6,557 bases of DNA from Fimenecus sp051881415 (GCA_051881415.1 JBJEPV010000173.1:1-6557), one strand, 5' to 3'. Positions 1-6,170 are shown, counted from the first letter of the stretch. Translations and numbers: made by a program. Notes: generated by a model not told the origin, from the sequence alone.

Positions 1-1
1 A

Positions 2-808
2 AAGGCGACTATGGATTATTCCAATACAGGTGGTATCAATGTGATTTTAACGCCCGGGCGCTATAATTCCGCCTTTTTTGAGCACTCCTATCTTGCTGAG
101 CAAACCGGTGCGGTCTTTGCCATGCCGCAGGATTTGTTTGTGGAGGGGAATGTCCTCTATTACAGCGAATATTCCGGCGAACGCCGCAGAGTCGGTACGG
201 TGTACCGCCGTGTTTCCGACGAATATTTAGACCCGATGACCTTTTTGCCGTATTCCCTTTTGGGCGTGCCGCATTTGCTCGACGCGTACCGTGCGGGCAA
301 TGTTGCCATAGTCAACGCCCCCGGCAACGGCGTTGCGGACGACAAAGGCATTTACTGTTTCGTGCCGCAAATGATTAAATATTACCTCGGTGAAGAACCG
401 ATTCTCAAAAATGCGCCGACTTTTCTGCCGTATTACGAAGCGGACAAGACCTATGTTTTGGAGCATTTAGACAAATTGGTTATCAAAGATGTCTCCGAAT
501 CGGGCGGCTACGGCGTGGTGTTCGGTTCGGACCTTACAAAAGCAGAACTGCAAAATCTGCGTGATGCGATTTCAGAAAATCCACGCCGTTTTATCGCACA
601 GGAGGTTGTGGAATTCAAAGACCTTTCCGTGTTTGAAAAGGGGCAGGTGACCGCCCGCAAAGCGGATTTGCGTGCCTTTGTGCTGTACGGCAAAGAAATT
701 ACCGTTTGGCAAAGCGGGTTGACGCGCTACGCGCGCGAGGAAGGCTCGTATGTCGTCAATTCTTCACAGGGAGGAGGGTTTAAGGACACATGGGTATTAT
801 CTCGATAA
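2..808 (+). CDS. Circularly permuted ATP-grasp protein, C-terminal part (5' end outside window)
   Basis: The reading frame is open from the window edge, so this is the C-terminal portion (about 265 residues from the first visible ATG at 11). Family members are usually about 450-500 residues, so roughly 200 residues are missing. Numbering from that ATG, visible conserved blocks are NAPGNGVADDKGIYCFVPQ (102-120) with YYLGEEPIL (124-132), the glycine-rich ATP-binding loop SGGYGVVFG (164-172), IAQEVV (195-200), the metal/ATP-site region KADLRAFVLYG (217-227), and the diagnostic tail SSQGGGFKDTWVL (251-263). These match the circularly permuted ATP-grasp type 2 family (older names DUF404/DUF407). 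ATP-grasp enzymes join a carboxylate to an amine or thiol through an acyl-phosphate; the substrate here is unknown. It is the first visible gene of a three-gene operon with alpha-E and transglutaminase-like partners, and its 3' end overlaps the alpha-E gene by 19 bp. Family assignment is firm; the biochemical role is inferred. Confidence 0.93.
   Translation, partial: KATMDYSNTGGINVILTPGRYNSAFFEHSYLAEQTGAVFAMPQDLFVEGNVLYYSEYSGERRRVGTVYRRVSDEYLDPMTFLPYSLLGVPHLLDAYRAGNVAIVNAPGNGVADDKGIYCFVPQMIKYYLGEEPILKNAPTFLPYYEADKTYVLEHLDKLVIKDVSESGGYGVVFGSDLTKAELQNLRDAISENPRRFIAQEVVEFKDLSVFEKGQVTARKADLRAFVLYGKEITVWQSGLTRYAREEGSYVVNSSQGGGFKDTWVLSR
768..778 (+). promoter_or_regulatory. Shine-Dalgarno of the alpha-E gene, inside the upstream coding sequence
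   Basis: AGGGAGGAGGG lies 11 nt before the ATG at 790, slightly long spacing. It coincides with the codons for Gln-Gly-Gly-Gly of the ATP-grasp SSQGGG motif. A weaker AAGGA at 782-786 is closer, with only 3 nt of spacing. The arrangement supports the ATG at 790 and translational coupling. Confidence 0.75.
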
Positions 809-1485
809 AATCCACCGATAATCTGTTTTGGCTCGGGCGTTATGTCGAGCGCGTATTCACCACGCTCAAAATGTTTACAAAGTGCTATGATGTGCTCATA
901 GATGTGGACGAAAACGCCTATGTTGATTTTCTGCAAAAACTCGGTATTCCCAATACCTATTCTTATAAGCAGGAGTTTATTGCCGATTTCCTGTTTAACG
1001 AAAGCAACCCGAATTCCGTGATGAGCACCGTCCTTGCCGCCTATGACAACGCGGTGATGATGCGCAATGAATTAAGCAGTGAAACCATGTCTTACATTCA
1101 ACTTGCCGTGGACGCCATGCAGCGCGGAAAGGAAAGCTCGGCACCGATGCTCAAACTCCAAGAGGTGTTCGACAGTATTTTTGCCTTTTGGGGCGCGGCG
1201 GATGACTATGTAGAGTCCGAAACCACCCGCAACATTTTAAAATTCGGCCGCAGTGTCGAGCGCATTGATTTGTATACGCGCTTTTCCTGTCCGCCCGAAC
1301 TGATCCGCAAAGAATTCAGCATTTTGTTAAACCGTCTGTATAAGGTCGGCATTGACTGTAACATCACGGCGATTGACCGCTTAATGAAAATCATTTTGGA
1401 AAAAGACGATTTTGAAGCGGACAAATTCACCATTCAGGAGGAACTTTCCCGCCTGTTTGTCACCGCGCCGAGTGCGTATTATTAA
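790..1485 (+). CDS. Alpha-E (DUF403) domain protein
   Basis: This 231-residue, mostly helical protein belongs to the alpha-E family, named for conserved helices with key glutamates. The N-terminal signature NLFWLGRYVER (11-21) is nearly canonical. It is followed by NPNSVMSTVLAAYDNA (73-88) with RNELSSE (92-98), and by the internal second signature GRSVERIDLYTRF (153-165), which echoes the first. No signal peptide or membrane segment is seen, so a cytosolic location is likely. Many family members are about 300 residues; this one is at the short end but has both signatures and a normal end, so it looks complete. Alpha-E proteins have no proven activity. They almost always sit beside circularly permuted ATP-grasp and transglutaminase-like genes, as here, and are thought to act with the ligase. 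The start overlaps the upstream gene by 19 bp and has a strong ribosome binding site. Confidence 0.92.
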   Translation: MGIISIKSTDNLFWLGRYVERVFTTLKMFTKCYDVLIDVDENAYVDFLQKLGIPNTYSYKQEFIADFLFNESNPNSVMSTVLAAYDNAVMMRNELSSETMSYIQLAVDAMQRGKESSAPMLKLQEVFDSIFAFWGAADDYVESETTRNILKFGRSVERIDLYTRFSCPPELIRKEFSILLNRLYKVGIDCNITAIDRLMKIILEKDDFEADKFTIQEELSRLFVTAPSAYY

Positions 1486-1491
1486 GCGGGG

Positions 1492-1497
1492 GGAGGG
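1492..1497 (+). promoter_or_regulatory. Shine-Dalgarno that fixes the TTG start of the transglutaminase-like gene
   Basis: GGAGGG, inside a longer G-run (1488-1497), is 6 nt before the TTG at 1504. The next in-frame ATG (1531) is 33 nt away and would remove the first strand of the N-terminal domain. The TTG is therefore the likely start. Confidence 0.8.
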
Positions 1498-1503
1498 CTT
1501 GTT

Positions 1504-2283
1504 TTGCAAACTGTTGAATTTTCGTATTCGATGCAAATTGCGTTTTCCGCGCCTGTGGTGCGCCATTGCTTTTCTCTGCGGTGTCTGCCGTTTAACAACG
1601 AATACCAGCGCATACGCGAACTGTTTTTGGAGGTTTCGCCGCACAATGTGCTGACCGAAACCGCCGACGGCTTCGGCAACCGCATTTTGACCGACCGCAT
1701 TACCGAGGCGCATACCGAGTTTTCGGTCTATGTCAACGGCATTGTCGAAATTGACATTGCCAAAAAAGTGCCTGCGGAATTAAACGGGATTTATAAGTAC
1801 CCGTCGCAGTATACCGTGTGCGGCGAAAAGCTCACCGCGCTTACAGAAGCTTGCCGCCCGTTGTGTGAAAACAAAACCCCGACCGAAACGGCAAAGATTG
1901 CAATGCAGGAATTGCGTAAGCGGTTTACCTACCAAAGCGGCGCAACGAATATCAACACCACCGCCGAAGAAGCGCTTGCTTTGGGCAAAGGCGTTTGTCA
2001 GGATTTTTCGCATATGCAAATTGCCGTCTGCCGCGCGCTCTTGGTGCCTGCACGGTATGTGGTCGGCATTCAAGAAGGCACGGGCGAAACCCACGCTTGG
2101 GTGGAAATTTACGACAACGGCATTTGGGTCGGCATTGACCCGACCAACAACAAAATGGTGAATGACCGCTATTTGACATTGAGCCACGGGCGCGATTTTG
2201 CCGACTGCGGCATCAACCGCGGGCTGTTTGTCGGCGGCGGCACGCAAACCCAAACCATTGAAGCGTCGGTAAAGGTGCTGTAA
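1504..2283 (+). CDS. Transglutaminase-like cysteine peptidase with bacterial transglutaminase N-terminal domain
   Basis: This is a 259-residue protein. The N-terminal part (about 5-85) resembles the bacterial transglutaminase N-terminal beta domain: FSYSM, LRCLPFNNEYQ and DGFGNR are recognisable. The C-terminal transglutaminase core has a complete triad: Cys165 in GKGVCQDFSH, His197 in GETHAWVEI, and Asp212 in WVGIDPTNN. No signal peptide or membrane segment is seen, so it probably acts in the cytosol. Bacterial proteins of this fold usually cleave amide or peptide bonds rather than cross-link proteins. As the third gene of the ATP-grasp/alpha-E operon it is expected to process, edit or remove the product of the ligase; that is inference. 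It starts with TTG 18 nt after the alpha-E stop and shares its reading frame. It is the last gene of the operon, followed by a repeat-filled spacer. Confidence 0.93.
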   Translation: MQTVEFSYSMQIAFSAPVVRHCFSLRCLPFNNEYQRIRELFLEVSPHNVLTETADGFGNRILTDRITEAHTEFSVYVNGIVEIDIAKKVPAELNGIYKYPSQYTVCGEKLTALTEACRPLCENKTPTETAKIAMQELRKRFTYQSGATNINTTAEEALALGKGVCQDFSHMQIAVCRALLVPARYVVGIQEGTGETHAWVEIYDNGIWVGIDPTNNKMVNDRYLTLSHGRDFADCGINRGLFVGGGTQTQTIEASVKVL

Positions 2284-2296
2284 TTTCTCAATTTGC

Positions 2297-2482
2297 GTGT
2301 AGGGGACGATGACTCGGCGCCCCGCGATATTATATCAAATTAAAAAGATACGGTAGGGCGGGGGCTTGCCCCCGCCGTCAATTCAGCACAAACCTTGCGG
2401 CGGGGGCAAGCCCCCGCCCTACCGATAAACCAATGAACATTGCGGAAAATCCACGGGCACCCGAGGTCGACTGCCCCTACAA
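2297..2482. repeat. Nested inverted-repeat element in the convergent spacer
   Basis: The spacer between the two convergent operons holds four related GTAGGG-type units in a head-head/tail-tail layout. The outer pair (2297-2326 and, reversed, 2454-2482) shares TGTAGGGG at its ends plus CTCGG and GCCC inside but has diverged. The inner pair is a perfect 27-bp inverted repeat. This looks like a mosaic of the small GC-rich palindromic interspersed repeats that are frequent in Clostridia genomes. No open reading frame of note lies within it. Confidence 0.6.
2351..2424. repeat. Perfect 27-bp GC-rich inverted repeat
   Basis: The arms at 2351-2377 and 2398-2424 are exact reverse complements, separated by a 20-nt loop (2378-2397). 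Each arm is itself nearly palindromic: GCGGGGGC-TT-GCCCCCGC. The DNA can therefore form one long hairpin or two small ones. It is far more GC-rich than its flanks. It lies 67 bp after the transglutaminase gene and could act as a transcription barrier or mRNA 3'-end stabiliser, though there is no adjoining T-run to make it a classical terminator. Confidence 0.9.
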
Positions 2483-2510
2483 CAGAATCCCGTTACAAAT
2501 ACAAAAACAA

Positions 2511-2549
2511 CCACCGCCGTAAAAGGAAAACTCCTTTATACGGCGGTGG
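2511..2549. terminator. Bidirectional intrinsic terminator between convergent operons
   Basis: CCACCGCCGTAAAAGGA (2511-2527) pairs with 2532-2549 across a 4-nt loop with one bulged base, giving a stem of about 17 bp. Read on the - strand it is followed by TTGTTTTTGTATTT and lies 22 nt past the permease stop codon. Read on the + strand it is followed by ATTTTGTTG. It most likely ends the ABC operon transcript and also catches read-through from the left operon. Confidence 0.85.
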
Positions 2550-2570
2550 ATTTTGTTGCCTTTAAAATCT

Positions 2571-5105
2571 TTAATTGATTTCGGATTTGAGCGTTTCGAT
2601 AATCGAGTCTTTCTTGACTTTCGAGGTCGCATACGCCATCGAAATCCCCGTGATAAAGAATACCGCGACAATCACACCGAGGTAGATGCGCCAATCGGGG
2701 TGGAAGGCGAGCGTAAAGCCATCGGTTAAGGTTTTCCACATCAGCACGCTGATGATAAGGCTTAACGGCAACCCATATATGAGCGCTTTCAAGCCGTAAA
2801 ACAGGCTTTCAAACCGCAGCATTTTCCGAAATCCTTTCGGCGTAACGCCCACGGATTTGAGCATTGCAAATTCCTTGCGCCGCAGGTCAATGCCCGTGGA
2901 AACGGTGTTAAAAATGTTGGCAACGGAAATCAGCGTCATAAGCGAAATAAACCCGTAAATAAACACCTGCATAATCAAAATGGTAGAGTTCATCATTTCC
3001 GTTTGCGCCACCGTATCCATCACATAACTTTTCTCATACCCCTCGTTTTCGAGCAGTTTTTGGATTGCGTCCGCCGTTTCGGCGTGGGTTTTCGTTTCAA
3101 TACCGACGACGGTTTGTGAAAAATCGAATTTTTCGCTTGCCGCCGAAAGCGGCACAAACGCCGAGACCACAGACGGTTGTGACAATTTATAGGCATACAA
3201 ATCAGAGTTGCGGTAGCGTATCAGCCCTTTGACCGTTACGGAAAACGCCAATGTGCCGTTTTTGTCTTCGGGAATTTCCAACGCTGTGCCGACAACCGAA
3301 TCCTCAAATATCGGTGCGGCGTTCACTTTGCGGTCGGCGCTGTTTATCACCAAAATCGGCAGTTCGCTGTCCGATTTTTGGTAAAAAGTATGGTAATCAA
3401 GTTGATTTTCGGTGCAAAGCGCGTTAAAATCCGCGTCATCTAATACATTGATATCGAGTACATACCCGTCTTTTGTATACTTGTCGCGGTACGCGGCTTT
3501 TAAGTACTTGCTGTCACAGCGCACTTTTGAAAAGAATGTGTTCAGCGCACTGTAATACGCATCCACACCGTCCGTTTGCTCCAAATCTGCATACAAACGC
3601 GATTTTTCCGTTTGCGGCGTTTCCACATAGAGTTGGTACGGTATCTCGCCCGACATTTGGTTGGCTTCTTGGAACATCGAACAGAATGTGTTGACCGACA
3701 AAAACAGGACCACCGAAAGCACCAGCGCGCTTGTAATAACGCGGGACTTTTTGCCGTTGCGTTTCATATTTTTATAGGCGAGCTCGCCCTCATAGCCGAA
3801 CACCTTGCGAACGATTTTCGGGGATTTCAGTTTGCGGGCTTTCACCTTGACATCACTCGTCTGCCGCAGGGCGTCAATCGGTGTGGTACGCGACGCGCGG
3901 CGGGCGGGGATATAGGCAGAAACCGCAATGGTCACAATGCTCAACACCGCAATCACGGGCAAAATCCACCACGGGAACGAAAGTGTGAGCGTGTTTTCCA
4001 TATTCAGCCCGCTTCTTTTTAGTAACGGTTCGATGGCTTTAAAGGTGATGGCCATACCCAAAAGTCCGGCGCCGAAGCCCAGCGGAATGCCGACAGCGCC
4101 CAAAACCGCGCCCTCAAAATAGACAGAACGGCGTTTTTGTGCTTTTGTCGCGCCCACCGAGGCGAGCATACCGAGATACCGCGAACGCTCGGACAGCGAA
4201 ATACTGAATGCATTGTAAATGAGCATGACGGAGGCAATCATAATCAGTACCAAAATAATCGCGGCAAAGCGCAGAATGACCTGCATACCCTCGTCCACAT
4301 CACGCACAATCCAGTTGTAACGGAATAAATCTTTGTTAAATTCCAAATCTTTTGCCGAAAGACCTGCATTTGTGACTGCGTCCGTCAGAATGGTTTCCGT
4401 GGCATTGTCGAGCGTGTTTGCGGTTAAGTAAACCCCTGCACCGTCCAATTCCGCTTTGGAAAATCCACGCAAAATCTGCACGCCGCGCGTCGGCGGATTT
4501 TCTTCTAAAATCCCCACCACGGTAAAGGTCTTTTCGCCGATGCTTTCAAAGGTTTCACCGACGGTGTAGTTGGTGGCGGTAATGGAAGATGTTCCGTTTT
4601 CGTCTGCAATACAGCGTTTGCCGAGGTCAATCTTGACCTTGTCGCCGATATTCCAATGCAACCCGTTTTTTTCCAAAAGGGAACGGTAGACCATAATTTC
4701 GGTGTCGTCTTTTGGGAAAGTACCGCTGTATTTGCCGGTGACAAAGGCGGTGAAATAATCGCGGTTGCCTGCCCCCATATCGCCTATTCCTAAGGACGCG
4801 CGTTTGTCGTTGTGTAGGTTAAAGGAATATATATCGCCGTCCATCGCTTTGTAAGCGGCAACATATTTTAAATCCGTGTTTTTTTCAAGTGTTTCGATTT
4901 GCTGTGCGGTCGCATTGGGGATTTGGGCGTGCCATTCGCCGCCGGTATACAGCAAATCGCGGGCATACACAGCCGCAAGCGAGGTGACCGAAACGCAGGT
5001 TGCCGTCAGCATCGCAACGGAAATGATAATCCCGATGACGGTGATGACCGTGCGTTTTTTATTCTCTTTTAAGTGCCGCAGCGTCAGTTTGTTAACGATT
5101 TTCAT
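2571..5105 (-). CDS. ABC transporter permease, FtsX/MacB type with two FtsX domains
   Basis: This 844-residue membrane protein has an internal two-fold layout. Helix 1 (about 19-46) is followed by a large extracellular domain (47-275), then three helices (about 277-300, 328-355, 378-400). Helix 5 (about 455-475) is followed by a second extracellular domain (476-705), then three helices (about 706-735, 763-790, 806-828). FtsX hallmarks appear twice: RSRYLGMLASVGATKAQ (307-323) and RRKEFAMLKSVGVTPKGF (742-759). The first half ends with IPARRASRTTPIDALR (399-414). This fits type VII (mechanotransmission) ABC permeases of the MacB/LolCE/BceB group. These usually do not pump solutes through a channel but drive export, extraction or resistance reactions at the membrane surface. 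It partners with the ATPase just upstream, whose stop codon overlaps its start (ATGA). The substrate is unknown; antimicrobial-peptide handling or lipoprotein/peptide export are both possible. Confidence 0.95.
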   Translation of the reverse strand: MKIVNKLTLRHLKENKKRTVITVIGIIISVAMLTATCVSVTSLAAVYARDLLYTGGEWHAQIPNATAQQIETLEKNTDLKYVAAYKAMDGDIYSFNLHNDKRASLGIGDMGAGNRDYFTAFVTGKYSGTFPKDDTEIMVYRSLLEKNGLHWNIGDKVKIDLGKRCIADENGTSSITATNYTVGETFESIGEKTFTVVGILEENPPTRGVQILRGFSKAELDGAGVYLTANTLDNATETILTDAVTNAGLSAKDLEFNKDLFRYNWIVRDVDEGMQVILRFAAIILVLIMIASVMLIYNAFSISLSERSRYLGMLASVGATKAQKRRSVYFEGAVLGAVGIPLGFGAGLLGMAITFKAIEPLLKRSGLNMENTLTLSFPWWILPVIAVLSIVTIAVSAYIPARRASRTTPIDALRQTSDVKVKARKLKSPKIVRKVFGYEGELAYKNMKRNGKKSRVITSALVLSVVLFLSVNTFCSMFQEANQMSGEIPYQLYVETPQTEKSRLYADLEQTDGVDAYYSALNTFFSKVRCDSKYLKAAYRDKYTKDGYVLDINVLDDADFNALCTENQLDYHTFYQKSDSELPILVINSADRKVNAAPIFEDSVVGTALEIPEDKNGTLAFSVTVKGLIRYRNSDLYAYKLSQPSVVSAFVPLSAASEKFDFSQTVVGIETKTHAETADAIQKLLENEGYEKSYVMDTVAQTEMMNSTILIMQVFIYGFISLMTLISVANIFNTVSTGIDLRRKEFAMLKSVGVTPKGFRKMLRFESLFYGLKALIYGLPLSLIISVLMWKTLTDGFTLAFHPDWRIYLGVIVAVFFITGISMAYATSKVKKDSIIETLKSEIN

Positions 5106-5785
5106 ACCGACTGCACCTCGTCTCTGACGATTTTGCCGTCCTCTATCGCCAAAACGCGGTCGGCGGAAAGCGCAATGTTTTCATCGTGCGTAATCACAAT
5201 CACCGTTTGCTTGTATTCGCGGTTGAAACGGCGCAAAAGCGCCATAATTTCACAGCTGTTTTCGCTGTCCAGGTTGCCGGTCGGCTCGTCGGCAAGGACT
5301 AACGCGGGATTGTTCACAAGTGCCCTGCCGATGGAAACGCGCTGTTGCTGTCCGCCCGAAAGTTGATTGGGCAGATGATACAAACGGTTTTCAAGCCCCA
5401 ACACCGAAACCAGGTTTTCAATCTGCTTGCGGTCGGGCTTCCTGCCGTCGAGCAGCAGGGGAAGGGTGAGGTTTTCCTCTACGGTTAAAATCGGAATTAA
5501 GTTATAAAACTGATAAATCAAGCCGATTTGGCGGCGGCGGAAAATGGCGAGCGCCGTTTCATCTAATTTGCCGATGTCCGTGCCGCCGATGTTCACACTG
5601 CCCGAGGTCGGCGTGTCCACCCCGCCCAAAATGTGTAAAAGCGTGGATTTTCCCGAGCCGGACGGCCCCACAATCGCCAAAAACTGCCCCTGCGGGACGG
5701 TAAACGAAACATCATCGAGCGCGTGCACCTGCGTGTCGCCTTTGCCGTAGGTTTTAGAGAGATGCTCAACTTTTACAATGTCCAT
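5102..5785 (-). CDS. ABC transporter ATP-binding protein, MacB/LolD/BceA type
   Basis: This 227-residue cytosolic ATPase energises the neighbouring FtsX-type permease. All motifs are intact: Walker A GPSGSGKST (40-48), Q-loop Gln92 in IYQFYNLIP, signature LSGGQQQR (142-149), Walker B LVLADEP (162-168) with D-loop GNLDS, and the switch histidine His200 in VITHD. The QFYNLIP and GNLDSENS stretches are typical of the MacB/LolD/BceA subfamily. I chose the ATG at 5785 because AAGGAG lies 8 nt before it and because family proteins start with M-x-I-V-x-V-x-x-L-x-K-x-Y. An in-frame ATG at 5827 would add 14 unconserved residues and sits inside a leader hairpin. The gene shares 4 bp (ATGA) with the permease gene, so the two are co-translated. 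Confidence 0.96.
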   Translation of the reverse strand: MDIVKVEHLSKTYGKGDTQVHALDDVSFTVPQGQFLAIVGPSGSGKSTLLHILGGVDTPTSGSVNIGGTDIGKLDETALAIFRRRQIGLIYQFYNLIPILTVEENLTLPLLLDGRKPDRKQIENLVSVLGLENRLYHLPNQLSGGQQQRVSIGRALVNNPALVLADEPTGNLDSENSCEIMALLRRFNREYKQTVIVITHDENIALSADRVLAIEDGKIVRDEVQSV

Positions 5786-5793
5786 AGTGTTGC

Positions 5794-5799
5794 TCCTTT
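5794..5799 (-). promoter_or_regulatory. Shine-Dalgarno of the ABC ATPase gene
   Basis: On the - strand AAGGAG occurs 8 nt upstream of the ATG at 5785. It is a near-ideal site that settles the start against the longer reading frame beginning at 5827. Confidence 0.85.
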
Positions 5800-5805
5800 C
5801 GTTCG

Positions 5806-5844
5806 GAGAGAACTTCACCGGATGCACAGACCGTGTGTTCTCTC
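5806..5844 (-). promoter_or_regulatory. Leader hairpin just upstream of the ABC operon ribosome binding site
   Basis: An exact 8-bp inverted repeat (GAGAGAAC at one end, GTTCTCTC at the other) encloses a second inner stem, CAC(A)CGG with CCGGTG, and a 9-nt loop. The 39-nt hairpin ends 6 nt before the Shine-Dalgarno site without covering it. It could stabilise the 5' end of the mRNA or be a regulatory element. No T-run follows, so it is not a terminator. No clear -10/-35 pair was found between it and the terminator at 5929-5963. Confidence 0.6.
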
Positions 5845-5928
5845 AACTTGCCCCTCATTCTAAACGGCAAATCTTACAACTCGGTGAATTTTCGCTTACA
5901 GTTTTGTCACTTTTTGTATCGGTAAATG

Positions 5929-5963
5929 AAAAAAAGCGCCCCGACCGAAAAGTCGGAACGCTT
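5929..5963 (-). terminator. Intrinsic terminator of the DUF1292/ncRNA transcription unit
   Basis: On the - strand AAGCGUUCCGAC pairs with GUCGGGGCGCUU across a UUUUCG loop. The two central U-G wobbles make the 12-bp stem continuous in this direction, while on the + strand the same positions are C-A mismatches. Seven U residues follow the stem and an A-rich run precedes it. This is a strong - strand terminator ending transcripts that come from the DUF1292 gene and the candidate structured RNA, and it insulates the ABC operon downstream. Confidence 0.88.
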
Positions 5964-5980
5964 CTTTTGTTTTTGCAATC

Positions 5981-6161
5981 CCCGCCCGACCGCACACGGC
6001 AAATAATAACCTGCAAATAAGCAGGTGGGTGTCTTTCCTCGGGTTTAGTGCTCCCAACGTCCGCAAAACTGCGGGAGGTCTGCACACCGCCTCGGAATTC
6101 CGACTCCCGATAAAAACGTGTTGGGTTAATATTGTACCGTGCGTTTGTCGCATCGGGCAGG
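5981..6161 (-). ncRNA. Candidate structured small RNA, possibly 6S RNA
   Basis: There is no credible protein gene in this stretch. The - strand RNA (about 181 nt) folds as a single long irregular hairpin. The ends pair (6161-6153 CCUGCCCGA with 5989-5981 UCGGGCGGG, one G-U pair). A second closing segment pairs 6143-6137 CGCACGG with 5999-5993 CCGUGUG. An A/U-rich middle follows, with a small hairpin on its 3' side (6026-6009, ACCUGC/GCAGGU). The upper stem pairs 6092-6084 with 6032-6023, and the apex has CUCCC/GGGAG (6077-6073 with 6055-6051). A -10-like TAAAAT lies just upstream and a strong terminator lies downstream. The length, paired ends and A/U-rich central bubble match 6S RNA, which mimics an open promoter and binds sigma-A RNA polymerase. 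I did not match a primary-sequence consensus, so the identity is inference; it could be another clostridial structured RNA. Confidence 0.55.
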
Positions 6162-6164
6162 TTG

Positions 6165-6170
6165 ATTTTA
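6165..6170 (-). promoter_or_regulatory. Possible -10 element (TAAAAT) for the structured RNA
   Basis: TAAAAT on the - strand is placed to start transcription near 6158, exactly where the closing stem of the RNA begins. The -35 region at 17-18 nt spacing is only a T-run (TTTTTG, 6188-6193), so this would be a weak or atypical promoter. Processing from the DUF1292 transcript is an alternative. Confidence 0.35.

Noticed and set aside
11..13. ATG at 11 as the true start of the ATP-grasp protein
   Set aside because: The frame is open to the window edge, no ribosome binding site precedes it, and the product would lack about half of the family length. The real start lies upstream of the window.
2351..2424. 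The GC-rich 27-bp inverted repeat as a CRISPR unit or a classical terminator
   Set aside because: There are only two inverted arms rather than regularly spaced direct repeats, and no T-run follows on either strand.
3473..4328. Several + strand open frames of 63-148 codons inside the permease gene
   Set aside because: They are antisense shadows of a clear FtsX-type permease, with unusual composition and no translation signals.
5786..5827. 14-residue N-terminal extension of the ABC ATPase starting at the ATG at 5827
   Set aside because: It is unconserved, lies within the leader hairpin and overlaps the Shine-Dalgarno site that serves the ATG at 5785.
6034..6041. GAGGAAAG on the - strand, resembling a conserved box of RNase P RNA
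   Set aside because: The rest of the RNase P core, such as the matching 3' ACAGAA-type box and a length near 350-400 nt, is absent. The match is short and probably chance.
5981..6161. Signal recognition particle RNA, tmRNA or T-box leader as identity of the structured RNA
   Set aside because: The SRP GGAAGGAAGCAG-type loop, the tmRNA tRNA-like ends and the T-box GGTGGNACCGCG motif are not present.
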